Below are positions 1 to 10,687 of a DNA stretch of 64,000 bases, in pieces. This DNA comes from Sympetrum striolatum. Lineage: Eukaryota > Arthropoda > Insecta > Odonata > Libellulidae. Under the pieces are notes generated by a model. It made no database searches. It saw nothing but the letters and a program-made list of their open reading frames with translations, and had not been told where the DNA came from. Position 1 is the stretch's first letter, and each line of letters begins with the position of its first letter. The stretch is taken from the NCBI GenBank assembly GCA_947579665.1, contig CANPUZ010000050.1, positions 806,001 to 870,000 on the forward strand, given 5' to 3'. Made by a program: the position numbers and the translations under genes.

Positions 1-1163
1 AATAACACCACGTTATAAACCTGTACTTTATCTTTCACAACCTATAATTTAATGATTGCGAATGAATAATTGCATATTTTATGCAACAAAATGGCGAACT
101 CTCGTTTTAGAGAAACTTTTTACCTAAAGCGAGGAAAATAGTTGAGACGGACTCCGAGGGACATGAAGATATTTATACCACGTTATTCTTTGAAGCTTTC
201 TGAAGAGGAATCTGAAATAAAACCTTGCAACAATTTGCTCCCCCGATAATAATAACGAATTTTCGACAACACTGCATAGGCAAATCCGCGCGGCGGAGTA
301 CGGCCCTCCAGGAAGAGAAGTGTTTGAAGACCTTCGAACCTTCATGCCTCTCAATGATAACTTTTGAATGCTGAAATTAACTTTTTACAAACCGTAGAAG
401 AAGAAATAATGAGCAAAATAATATACATTCAACCATAATTCTTAAAGGAAGAGTGAATTTAGCAACAGCGTATATCTTTCATCAAGTATCAGAATAGAGT
501 TACCATTTTTTTGATTTTCACTTTGTAAAATATTATGAAAGCTGTCTTTGATGTTTTTGAGCTATACTATTTCTCACAGACCCTCAATACCATTGGAAAC
601 CAGCCCACACGTGGGCGTGTGCCGCGGTGTCCCCGAGTTAAACTTTCGGTTCGTTTTATTGCATGCAGCTGTGCTTCTTGCGGATTAACGGTTACCCTTC
701 AAACTTCATTTTCGTGCTTTCTAGTTCAAAATTTTCGCAAACTATGAAAACTACAGTTTGGCTTTGCCTGTGGAAGAAGTAAGTTGTGCTCTTGTGCTCT
801 CTCAGTAGCTCCTTGCATTCTTTGTGTAGTATATTCAAGAAGTTCGGGTAGTTCCCTTCAGCATTTCCTGGTTCACTTGTCGACACTTTTTGGAGGATAT
901 TTTTATGGTAAGTTGTTTTGTTAAATTACTTTCTCTTTTTACTTGTAAATTCTAAGTATCCTGGTGAAAAACAATTATTTTCTCTATGCATGTGAAATGT
1001 TCTCATCGTTATTTGAAACTATCTACTGTATTATTTTCTTAACGTCATACTGTAGAATAGATATAGTAATGGAATCTCTATTGCATTTTCAGACATTAGA
1101 AACATTGTATTGGGTTTCTAGTTTATCGTCTTTATACGTTGCTTGTAATTCCGTAAAAAAAAC

Positions 1164-1479
1164 ATGACTAATCTGCGAATTAGTCGGTTAACGCAATATA
1201 ATAAAATGATGGAGGAAAAGAATGAGTCATTTTCTAGTAAAAAGCAGCATTTAATGGATTTTTTGACAAGAAAACTTCACTTAGAAAGATCCATAGATGG
1301 GAAGGAAGCTCTTACTGTTTATCTGAAGAATAGTTTTCTTCCGGCATATTCAAGAAAATGGAAACAAAGCTTCCGTGTTAATGAAAGGTTTATTCTGCGC
1401 AATTCCAGTTGGCTCAATGTAAATATTAATTTTCCTGATATTGTTATCCAGAACTTACGAAGTACTTCTATGACCCTAG
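1164..1479 (+). CDS. Transposon-encoded protein, exon 1 (105 codons)
   Basis: Starts at ATG 1164 and encodes a basic N-terminal region (MTNLRISRLTQYNKMMEEK...), ending at a donor CTAG|GTACGT at 1479/1480. The frame leaves one base, which joins exon 2 (acceptor TTTTGGTAG at 1573) to make an in-frame Asp codon. Lying between the TIRs, it is probably part of the element's transposase or an accessory protein. I cannot assign a superfamily. Confidence 0.5.
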
Positions 1480-1573
1480 GTACGTATAAAATAGTGATTT
1501 GAAATGTTTAGTATTTGAAATTGATAATTTACATCTAAGAAACGAACAATCGGACTTAAATTCATTTTGGTAG

Positions 1574-1986
1574 ACGCAAGAGGACGGCCGGAAGTAGATT
1601 TCCATTTTTCAATTGACAGATCGAAACGAAGGAAAACAGAAACAATTAGATCCACACTCTCCACAGCTGAACTGTCTTATTCTGCAAGGATGACTCTAAG
1701 AGATGAAGGAAATGAAGCTCCTTCGAAGTTGCTGAAAGAAATTACCACAACGACACCTACAAGGGCAAAGAGGGTTCTTTCTAGGTGGAAGAAAAGCGAA
1801 CATGTGCAATCTCAGTTGTCAGGAGAAGAAGCATTATCACTAATTATATCTTCTGAGTTGAGTAAAACTCAATATAAAATTCTCCGTGAAACAGCTAAAA
1901 GTCATGGTCATAGGCTGTATCCTAGCTACGAAGTAGTAAAGGAAGCCAAAGTAACTCTTACTTTAGCTATGATGCTTCAATATTGA
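1574..1986 (+). CDS. Transposon-encoded protein, exon 2
   Basis: Encodes DARGRPEVDF, then RSKRRKTETIRS, SYSARMTLRDEGN, TTTPTRAKRVLSRW and SKTQYKILRETAKSHGHRLYPSYEVVKEAK. A basic block followed by a QY-x-I-[LI]-R...LYPSY...EAK pattern recalls a protein family I associate with transposons in aphids and cnidarians; that is memory, not a search. The frame either runs to the stop at 1986 or is spliced near 1950 (AAA|GTAACT). No DDE residues can be assigned. Confidence 0.5.
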
Positions 1987-2009
1987 ATACATAAACATTT
2001 ACTTTTCAG

Positions 2010-2232
2010 GGATAAACGAGGATCTTATAAAAATATTTGCTACGATCTTAAAGGCAATTTCAAGCGGATTTACTCTGAATGAAAGAGCATTTGACGTCAT
2101 AGACGTATTAAAAGACATATGTCTTAAAATACAGCCAAATTGGACATTTTCACCGATCACACGGAATGGAACTGGGGTTTTAAATTATGACTTCTCATTT
2201 CTCATATTAATAGCGGAAAAAATTTGCTTATA
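2010..2232 (+). CDS. Possible third exon of the transposon gene
   Basis: Follows an acceptor-like ACTTTTCAG (2001-2009) and stays open for 74 codons (INEDLIKIFATILKAISSGFTLNERAFDVIDVLKD...) to a TAA. Joined to exon 2 at the most obvious donor, the frame meets a stop at once, so either another donor is used or the element is dead here. Confidence 0.25.
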
Positions 2233-2299
2233 ATCATCAAAGCATATCATCGAAAAGCGTTGGTACGTTCCTAGTTCCTCTCAAACCGAGATCTTCCCG

Positions 2300-2870
2300 A
2301 AGGGCCATTGTCCGCCGCGCGGATTTGCCTATGCAGTGTTGTCGAACATTCGTTGTTATTATCGGGGGAGCAAATTGTAGCAAGGTTTTATTTCAGATTC
2401 CTCTTCAGAAAGCTTCAAAAAATAACGTGGTATAAATATCTTCATGTCCCTCGGAGTCCGTCTCAACTATTTTCCTCGCTTTAGGTAAAAAGTTTCTCTA
2501 AAACGAGAGTTCGCCATTTTGTTGCATAAAATATGCAATTATTCATTCGCAATCATTAAATTATAGGTTGTGAAAGATAAAGCACAGGTTTATAACGTGG
2601 CGTTATTTTTTATCCAATAACTTACTTTTAATGGATTCAGCATCGTTTTGAAGTTGAAGAATTTCTCGAAAAATAGAAGACCGGCATTTTTCGCAAAATT
2701 TGGTCAACTTTGACCCCCTGTAGAATTGTAACGCGTGAGAATCAAGAGAAATTATTTCTCAGTTATATGCAAAATTCATTCAAGAATGACCATGCGAAGT
2801 TTCAAAATCCGCACTCAAAAAAACCACTTTCGTATTTTTGGCCAGCTTTTTTCGATTCTAGCCCACTGTG
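2300..2870 (-). repeat. Right terminal inverted repeat, about 571 bp
   Basis: Its inner part (2300-2608) mirrors 1-307, including the AAAATGGCGAACTCTCG stretch and the CCGCGCGGCGGA stretch. Its outer part (2609-2870) has no partner inside the window but matches 41005-41270. The terminus reads CACAGTG inward. Confidence 0.75.
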
Positions 2871-3490
2871 CGGCGGCCGTCTCTTGGTTGAGCGCACGCG
2901 GGCGTGGGAGGTCGGGGAAGTCCTCCGGGCTGACGTTGGTGGGCAGAGCGCTGAGGCATGGCTGCTCCCAATATGCGCTGCGGCGCGGCTCGCTGCATCT
3001 GCGACGAATGAGAGGGCTGCTCCTCCCCGTCTCCTTCGGCTGCGGTCGCGGAAGCGCTATCGGCTGTGGCGCCGATGCGTGTGAGGGTGCGGCACGACGC
3101 CTGCCTCCAATGAATGCAGGAACCCGTTACGGCTGTATGCTGCCCACCACAGTTGCAGCAGGTGGGCGTGTCCTCTCTTTTGAAGTCCGCAATCTGGTGC
3201 GGCGCAGCGCAGTCAGCGCGGCATGGAAGTGTGCGGATGAATGGCCGAAGCGGCTACACCGGTGGCAGATCTGTGGTGCGCCGACGCACGGAGATATATA
3301 GGGATTCTTCCCAATGGCCATTCGGGCGTCGACGGAGCCGCAAATGAAAAATGGAGACATTTTCGCCGTCTTTCATACGGAGTTGGTGTACTTTTCGCAC
3401 TGGGATCCATAGCGCGTCCTCGAAGACTTCGTCCTTAGTGGTTCCGGAGGACAACTTTGGAAATTGAAACTCAGCCTTACCTTTCCACAA
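2871..3490 (-). pseudogene. Decayed LINE ORF1 (Gag-like) with CCHC zinc knuckles
   Basis: GC-rich block next to the transposon end. On the minus strand: QICHRCSRFGHSSAHFH (3223-3267), then after a frameshift a weaker second knuckle (C..DCAAPHQ) and CCNCGGQHTAVTGSC (3116-3160). This is the triple CCHC arrangement of Jockey/R1-type LINE Gag proteins. A Pro/Ala/Arg-rich tail follows, as in Gag C-termini. Several frameshifts show it is dead. The part toward 3490 (KAEFQFPKL...) may be upstream Gag sequence. Confidence 0.6.
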
Positions 3491-4150
3491 TTAATGTCAC
3501 CTTCTGTAAAATAGGTTTAACTTTTGGCTTCGTGAATAACAATTGATTAATGTTTGTTCTCACAAACAAGGATTTCCATCAAAACCAATAGAAAGGCAGC
3601 AACGAGCGCTTAGTTTAAAAGAAAAATCTAATCACGTAACGGGATTATCTCTGCTTTCGGTAACTAAACTTTCGATTATTTTTGACGTGCGAACTCATTA
3701 GTAATATACAACAAGTGAGTACACCACGATGATTAATTTTCTGCTGAGAAATGGGTTCATGAATGTTCTATGGGAATAACTTCAAGATCATTATCATTTT
3801 ATGTTTCGGGTCTTTTAATTACTCTTCCTGACCGATGTTTGCTTTGTTACTTTCCATTGATTTGTATCATCTTGCTATTGGTATCACTAATATCAGAGTC
3901 ATCTACATCCACCTTATACAGTCTCGCAAATGAAGAATGTTTTTGTTAACTTTGCGTGTGCAGTCCATTCTTACTCGATAGGACCTGCTAAATTTGAAGA
4001 ATTCCACTATCTATATTAACCATGTATAAAATGGAAATTCTGTGGGTGTGATTGTCTTGGATTGGAGGCAACACAGTTCGTCCGATTTGCTTCAAACTTT
4101 ATGTACGTGTCCTCTGCGATCTGGAAGGAATCACTGTCGCCTCTTTATTC
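3491..4150. other. Unannotated AT-rich spacer
   Basis: No convincing coding frame, RNA gene or clear repeat is visible. Short open frames here lack any recognisable motif. Confidence 0.4.
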
Positions 4151-4465
4151 TACAATTCCACGGGGTTCGAACCCAGATCGCTCGGAATATTTTCCGTAAA
4201 TAATACACGTAAAACTCATTTTCATCGCATGCAGGGTTTATTTCTATCGCGAAATTAAATTAGAAGGAATAGTCGCACGTTGACGAAATAAACACCTTAT
4301 GAAATCAAATCGAATGAAGATTTTTATTTTATCCATGGAAGCTAAGTTTCAATTCGAATTTGCGAGAATATCGATGAAATATGCGAAACTTTTGTAGAAA
4401 TTCGATGTTGTAAACAACTCATCCCCCTGACGACCGATCCCATTGTTGAATCCGATGTGTTATCC
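4150..4465 (+). repeat. SINE-like family A, copy 1
   Basis: Head has GGGGTTCGAACCC (tRNA B-box-like). The body has the AAATTAAATTAGAAGGAAT block and a decayed AAAGAAGG segment. The tail has GTAAACAACTCATCCCCCTGACGACC then ATTGTTGAATCC. Shares head, body and tail with many copies in the window. Confidence 0.6.
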
Positions 4466-4959
4466 CGTAAAAATACTCGAGGCCCATAAAGCTGATGATT
4501 TCAATCTTTGTTTTGGATTCCTGTTGAAGTTAGAAGAAGGCATTCATATATATATATATATCGACGTAAGATTTCCTTTCGAGATGAGATGCTTCTCTAA
4601 GAGTGTTGTTACGATGCGTGTTTAATGTCAATGTGTGCGCAATTTATGGTAACAATTATGCAGACAAAGGCTCAAAATACAAAATTTATTTATTTATTTA
4701 ATTTTTTTAGAGGCGTTGACTTTAATTGCTTGTCGGAGTGCCTTCCTATGGATCGAATAAAGATTTCCTTCTCAATTAAATTCTGAAATTTGTTTTCTAA
4801 CGTAATATTTCAACAATATGTGCACATTTTATCGTAATAATGAAGCAGAAAAAAAATCTCAAGAAGTCCGATTTATTTAAATATCCATGAATGGACTTGG
4901 TTAGGGGCTTGTTTGGTGGATGGAGGATTATTACTCGCACTGGTCCATAGTCAATGGCC

Positions 4960-5215
4960 GACGAAACCGATTTTCACATTGGTCGACTGTGGAATTCTTT
5001 TCTTTCGCGGAATCAAATCAGAAATAATGGTCGTACGACATCAATATCAATACCAAAAGAAAGGGAATTGAATGAAGATTCTTATTCCAGTCGTGGAATA
5101 TCGTATTCGAGTCGAAATTGAGAGAATTCGGACAAAAATGACGACAAATGCGTGTAATTTTTTTGGGAGTAAACAATTCCCTAACGACGAAGGTGATTGT
5201 TGGACTCAGCTCTCA
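4960..5215 (+). repeat. SINE-like family A, copy 2
   Basis: Body CAAAAGAAAGGGAATTGAAT and tail GTAAACAATTCCCTAACGACG then GTGATTGTTGGACTC. The head is degraded. Confidence 0.55.
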
Positions 5216-6450
5216 TAAGATATACGGGAATTATGGGCTCATGAGATCGTATCGGGAAAATTTATATTTTTGGTAAGCGAATTTATTTTACATGCGTTAT
5301 TTTTGACGGGGAATTCACTTGTTTTATATTTAAGCAAACTTATTTTTAACTTCATTCGCAAATTCGCATTTAATGAATATTTAAGGAAAAGGATTACAGA
5401 TTTACAGTAATTCCGTTGCAATACCTTCTTACTTAACTACGCCATTGCAATACAATCCTCCCCAGGTTACAACAACCTGTTACCTAGCAACAATAGTAGT
5501 GCACTATTTCATTGTAGTCACAAACAATACAAAATGAGTATCTTGATTTTGTTGTTAAATATATTCTAGTTTACCGAGTTATCCTAAATTGTCGTGAATT
5601 CGAATAAAACAGTATTCGATATAATAATAATATTAAAAGTAAACCTTTTATATTCCCTCGTATTATTTTAGGTACAATTAAAAATATAAGTCCACCAAAT
5701 GTTATAAATTTCAAATGTACAATTGAACATTTACTTTAAATAAAAGTAAATTACATTGTATTTTTTCGTGTATTTATATTTGCTACCAGAATTTATGTCG
5801 TAGTTCTAAACTCTATTTAAGATTCAGTTTCTATTATTTTTCATATGAAATTTTAATCAACATTCTCTATACTAATGCTCTATTTTATGTATTTGCTCAT
5901 TTTTAACATTTGTGACATACTTTGTGTTTTATATTACTGACAGTTATAATGATGGTGATATTTATGTCGTTAACTTAAATCATTTGTTGCATAAATGTCT
6001 ATGTTTTTGATATTTTAAACTTGTAAAATCTTATTTTCGATACTATTTTAACCTTTTAAAATATATTTGTGTGATTTTCGTGCTGTGATATTTTTTATAG
6101 CAAAATTGTATAATATCCCATTGAATAAATAAAGAAATAGGTAAGGAAAAAAACTTTTAGCATTTTACGCGGAATTTTACAATTTAACCAATTTTTAAGA
6201 AGTGAAAATATATAGGGTATATTATTTGAAACATTTTAATCGTTTTGAAAATGATTGATGAATGTCGCGTTGCGTAAAACCTGTGCTTACATTGGTTGCC
6301 AAGCAATCGGGAATATATCTCCCGCTTATTAAGATAAATATTGCGCTTAGCTTAACTCCGACTGTAAATCTAATGTATTCGATATTTCCTCCTTAAAACT
6401 ATCGCACCCATTTCAACCAAATTTCGCACACACAGTCTTTGTATAATAGA
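5216..6450. other. Very AT-rich stretch, no gene seen
   Basis: Strongly A/T-biased sequence without long frames or recognised motifs. A small run of ATAATAATAATATTAAA lies near 5620. Confidence 0.4.
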
Positions 6451-6479
6451 TAATAATGCTGTGAAGGTTTTAAAACCGA

Positions 6480-6790
6480 AGCATTGCCGGGTTTGACTCC
6501 AGGACGTTTGGAAGCCACGCATAAGAAATCGATGTAAACTTCGTTTTCACGTCTTGCAGGCTTTTCTTCCCTTGAACATTTAAATTAGAAATAATTGTCC
6601 TACGGAGTCGAGACGAGCACCAGAAGAAAGGAAATTGAACGAAGATTCTTATTTCGGTGGTGCAGTATACTTTTGAAGTCGAAATAATGAGAGATAGGGC
6701 AAAACAAACGGAAATTATGTTAAATTTCGTAGTAGTAAACAACTAGTCACTCCTGGCAACCAATTCTGGACTTTCCTTGCCAACGGGTGA
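6480..6790 (+). repeat. SINE-like family A, copy 3
   Basis: Head GGGTTTGACTCCAGGACG (decayed B box); body with CACCAGAAGAAAGGAAATTGAACG; tail TAGTAGTAAACAACTAGTCACTCCTGG. Confidence 0.55.
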
Positions 6791-7061
6791 ACTATTGCAT
6801 TCATTAATTTTTATAGCCTAAACTAGACGAGACTCGATGCTGCCGATTTTTACCTGCATTCAACAATTGCTAATGGGTTCTCCAAAATTCTTATTTTGAG
6901 TCCATGCATTATAATTACAAAGAAAAAAATCTGATGTGGCCAACACATGACTTTCTCCGTATTTATTGAAAACAGAAGTCTATGCCGGTAATATATAAAT
7001 AACTCCAAAATAATCAGTGTTACAGGAAAATGTATAACATTTGTAGTAAAAAACATTATCT

Positions 7062-7185
7062 ATAAAGGAAAACCGGACTTGAAAAAAGTCTGACAGGGCC
7101 GGGAATCGAACCCGGGATCTTCCTCTCCCGTTAAGGCATAAGTATGATCTGATCAGCAACAAAAGATCTCTTTCGGGCACGATTT
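7062..7185 (-). repeat. SINE family B, partial copy
   Basis: 7065-7132 matches the tail of the tRNA-derived SINE at 7859-7974 (GGTTCGATTCCCGGCCCTG then the TTTTTTCAAGTCCG tail), but the 5' head differs. It is either a variant head or a truncated copy. Confidence 0.65.
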
Positions 7186-7777
7186 ACCCACAACGCAATG
7201 CAACTAGAAAGTTCTTGATCAATCAAAGATTTCATTGTTTTAACCTCGTTCAATTATGTCGCATGAAAATCACCTTCTTCTAAGTCAACACTCTTGTCTG
7301 TCGATGTCTTTTTTCCCCAAGTTAAGTCATTCCTCTAAGAATTCCTACTTAATTTCCATCGAAATAAATTATTCCTCCTAAATTGAATTCGTAGCATTAA
7401 ATATTTCCCTCGCAATAACTTAGCCATTCGTATAAATATCTTCTTTATATGCCCCGTATAAATCGTTGCGATGATTGATTGCAATATTTGCCCATTATGT
7501 GTAAACAATTGCAACGTTTCCTCGATAACAGTAAACTACTTGCAGACAACTAACGTTATACAAGGAATATCGCTCGTTCAATACGCTACGCTGCAATAAT
7601 GCGCTCAGAGGTATTCGAGGGGGTTCGAATACCTCAGAGTTAAGTCTATGACACTCACACCCTCTCACATCCACACCTTTGCTAAAATTATTTGGCAGCT
7701 GTGTTTAGTTTTGTTAGGAAATTTTCTTAAAAATAAGGAAATGGTTGAGGTGACTTTGCGTGGCGTGCACCCAGGAA

Positions 7778-7860
7778 AATTCCCAAGGAAAAACGGACTT
7801 GAAAAAAGTCTGACAGGGCCGGGAATCGAACCCGGGATCTTCCTCTAACCATCTTGGCTA
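7778..7860 (-). repeat. SINE family B copy, left arm of a palindrome
   Basis: Minus-strand copy of the SINE at 7859-7974. It lacks about 17 bp between the A- and B-box regions, bounded by a repeated AACC, so it looks like a slippage deletion. Confidence 0.7.
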
Positions 7861-7974
7861 AAGTTATGGTCGGGTAGCCTAGATGGTTAATGCACCCTCC
7901 CGGTTAGAGGAAGATCCCGGGTTCGATTCCCGGCCCTGTCAGACTTTTTTCAAGTCCGTTTTTCCTTGGGAATT
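7859..7974 (+). repeat. SINE family B, tRNA-derived, with A and B boxes
   Basis: Contains TAGCCTAGATGG (A-box-like) and GGTTCGATTCC (perfect pol III B box) followed by the acceptor-stem-like GGCCCTGTCAGA, then a non-tRNA tail (CTTTTTTCAAGTCCG). Spacing matches a tRNA-derived SINE head rather than a working tRNA; no anticodon arm folds well. Confidence 0.75.
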
Positions 7975-8059
7975 CGAAATTTAACATAGAAAATAAGTAG
8001 AAATCTTATTTTCATAGTTAAGTTCCACCAAATATCCCCGGAAGTTATCTTATATGTAA

Positions 8060-8710
8060 CAAAATCAGCTTGCGTACGTTTGTTCGAAAAATAATCTGTC
8101 GATTGACTTGAAATTTTAACTCATCGTCGCATTCCTATACGAGAGTGTCTCCTTAGTAAAAAATGTTGACATATCGTCCTCGGTTCGATCCCAGACGAGT
8201 CAAAGCATTTCCATAAGTAATGCACGTGAAGTTTGTTTTTGCCGCTACAAGCTTCATTTCTGTTGCGAAATTAAACTAGAAAGAATGGTCGTACGAAATT
8301 GAGACGAGCACCAAAAGAAGGGAAAATGAATAAAGTATCTTATTTTGGTCGTGTTTTATTGTTTCCGAATTGAATTATCGAAATTTTACCTGAAATACAG
8401 GACATTTTTGTGAAATTTCGAGGGTCTAAACAACCGGTCCCCCTGACGACAAATGCCATTGTTGAATCCAAGGTCCTGCATTTTGGCGTATTTAGAGTCG
8501 AGAAGAAGAGAAACGCTGTAGATTCCGTTAACATCGATTAGTATTATCAATTGTTGGATTCTATTTACGTTTTATATTTTCGAAAATCGAAATCTGAGTC
8601 GATTTGATATCGAATGTTGTATTCAGTTCAATTCATTTGTTTTGTTTAGGGAAATTATTTAATAATCTGTTTTCGAAATTCAAAGTGTGAGTAACTTTGA
8701 TTGTTTTATT
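8060..8710 (+). repeat. Interspersed repeat of about 640 bp containing SINE A copy 4
   Basis: Matches 20870-21500 in the same order: a GTCGATTGACTTGAAATT head, CTCGGTTCGATCCCAGACGA (B-box-like), the family A body and tail (CCGGTCCCCCTGACGAC at about 8435), then an extra 3' part (GTATTCAGTTCAATTCATTTG). Confidence 0.65.
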
Positions 8711-9280
8711 TAATTAAATTATTTCGTTATTTTCCCGTTGATAGTTGTGTTTTTGTTTTGCAGGCTATAATACTAGTTGAATCTAGAAAACGAAGAGGAG
8801 GCATTGAATTGAATGATGTGTTTTCTCGGTGAATGTATGTTCGCTGGAATATCTTTCGAATTCATTTCATATGTGACTAATCGTAAGCCAAGCGAGGCAG
8901 GGTTTAGTTAGTCCGGATATAAATTTACAAGTATCTTCACACTCCGAGAAGTATCTTCACGCGCTCTCGTTCAGTCGAGAGGGGAGCTGATGCGGTGTCT
9001 TCCACTCTCCCTGTTGCGTGGAACGCTCTCATCAGCGTCTTCTTGGACTATTTCATGGCCTGTCTGAATAACAACGTCTTTAAGATGCGAAACATGAAAA
9101 TGAGTCAAGGTATTGAATTCTACGACAGTTATTAACCGATGTCTGTGACTCCCTTAAGAAATGCACGGGAGATAATTCCGAACGTTGATTTCATGCACTT
9201 CCCGTCATATGATTGGATTATACATTTTTGGGAGTCGTTCAAGCTTCAATGGAGTATTACATATATTTGTTAGTCCAGAG
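8711..9280. other. Spacer, no gene seen
   Basis: AAGTATCTTCAC occurs twice (about 8931 and 8949). An imperfect hairpin pairs CTGATGCGG (about 8989) with CTCATCAGCG (about 9029). No coding signal. Confidence 0.3.
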
Positions 9281-9284
9281 TATC

Positions 9285-9545
9285 CTTGGTTCGACTCTTG
9301 ACGACTAGAATCGTCTTTCATAACAAACGCACGTATAGTCCGTTTTGATCAATTGCAATTGATCTTACGAAATCGAGTTGAACACCAAAAGAAAGGATAT
9401 TAAATGAAAATTCCTATATCGGCCGTGGAATATCGTATTCCAGTCGAGATTAATAGATTTCAAACAAAAATGACGAAGTATTCGTGTGATTTAGTGGGTG
9501 TAAACAATTCCCTAACGACGAAGGCGATTGTTGAACTCTAATACG
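9285..9545 (+). repeat. SINE-like family A, copy 5
   Basis: Head CTTGGTTCGACTCTTGACGACT; body CACCAAAAGAAAGGATATT; tail GTAAACAATTCCCTAACGACGAAGGCG. Confidence 0.6.
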
Positions 9546-9829
9546 AGTGAGTGAAATGTATTGGGAAGAACAGCTGACGCTTTACGATAAGAAAACTTTT
9601 GTTAAACTTTCAAAATTGAAATTCATCTCTATATATTTGCAAATTGTATAACCTTCTGTAATTTTATGCGTATTGGAGACCTCACATACGAAAACGGATC
9701 GTCGTCTGTATAAAACTTCTTTTTTTTTAGAAACAAACAACGCAAAAACGGATATTGATGTGATTATCTACGTACACCTAGAACTTACGTAGCTAGAACA
9801 CCTTTATTTGCTTCAATGTGCGACGATGT

Positions 9830-10230
9830 TATGGGGTTCGAACCCAGATAGCTTTCCATAAGGAATTCACGTACCACTCATTTTCTTCGCATGCAGTGAT
9901 TATTTCTTTCGTAAAATTATATTAGAAGGAATCCTTTCATAAGAAATTCACGTAGTTTCGATAGCGATAGGAAAGGCATCCCTAAGAAATGCACGTGGAC
10001 TTAGTTTTCATTGTAGTACAGGCGTTCCTTCTTTCGCGAATTTAAATTGGAAATAATGATCCTATGAAATGAAAACAAGCACCAAAAGAAGGGCAAATTG
10101 AATATAGAGTCTAATTTCGGTCATTGAATACACTTCTTTAAACTGCGAGATATATGGCGAAATAAACGATGTGAAATTTTGCAGTAGTTAAAAACCAGTC
10201 CCCCTGACGACGATTGTTGTATCCGAGCTG
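9830..10230 (+). repeat. SINE-like family A, composite copy 6
   Basis: Starts with GGGGTTCGAACCCAGAT and repeats the head-to-body junction twice (AAGAAATTCACGTA near 9945 and AAGAAATGCACGTG near 9985), so one copy seems inserted into or recombined with another. Tail CCAGTCCCCCTGACGACG. Lies just past the poly(A) signal of the NACHT-ankyrin gene. Confidence 0.6.
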
Positions 10231-10276
10231 AAGCGTTCTCCCAAAATAAAACACGGGGAATTCAGGGGAATGTTCT

Positions 10277-10687
10277 TTTATTCAAATATTTATATACATT
10301 TTGAGCTTATATTATTATGTATTAGTTCATAAGAACCAAATGTAAATGCAGATACTTAAACACATGTATAAATAACACAAAGAGTGAAAGTAGAACCCGT
10401 CCACTTGATGGCAGAGTACACTTTTGTACCAATACATACATATATGTCGCTTACACATCAATGCAAAACCTTCTCAAATGACAATAAGGCCAATTTGACT
10501 TTGATGAATTACTACAACAAAAGGAATACGTAATAAGTTATCACCGACAAAGAAAAGGAGCTTGTTATATTTTTATAATCAACGATTTGGGGCAGACCCA
10601 GTCTAAACAACACACTAAATTAGGAATTAGCTGATTTATCTAATAAATTTATAAACCAAACAAATTTAAATAAAATCTGCAATTATT
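10277..10687 (-). other. 3' UTR and poly(A) signal of the NACHT-ankyrin gene
   Basis: After the stop codon, the first AATAAA on the minus strand is at 10282-10277, giving a 3' UTR of about 410-430 nt. A GT-rich stretch follows within about 30 nt. A SINE-like copy begins immediately beyond. Confidence 0.5.

Larger units (their letters stand above)
1..2870 (+). mobile_element. DNA transposon with long TIRs, left end outside the window
   Basis: Bases 1-307 are repeated in inverted, near-identical form at 2300-2608. The right copy continues to CACTGTG at 2864-2870. The same stretch, diverged and inverted, forms 41005-41575, which starts with CACAGTG. The TIR is therefore inferred to be about 571 bp (2300-2870), and the left end should lie about 260 bp before the window. 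The middle carries spliced coding exons. No target duplication can be read because the left flank is missing. Confidence 0.75.

Noticed and set aside
2710..3301. Plus-strand Arg-rich frames of 124 and 188 codons
   Set aside because: They are antisense to the LINE Gag zinc knuckles and partly inside the transposon TIR; composition explains their length.
7859..7940. Possible functional tRNA gene with A and B boxes
   Set aside because: The B box is perfect, but the anticodon arm and acceptor stem do not fold properly, and the same sequence recurs with a common non-tRNA tail, as expected for a SINE.
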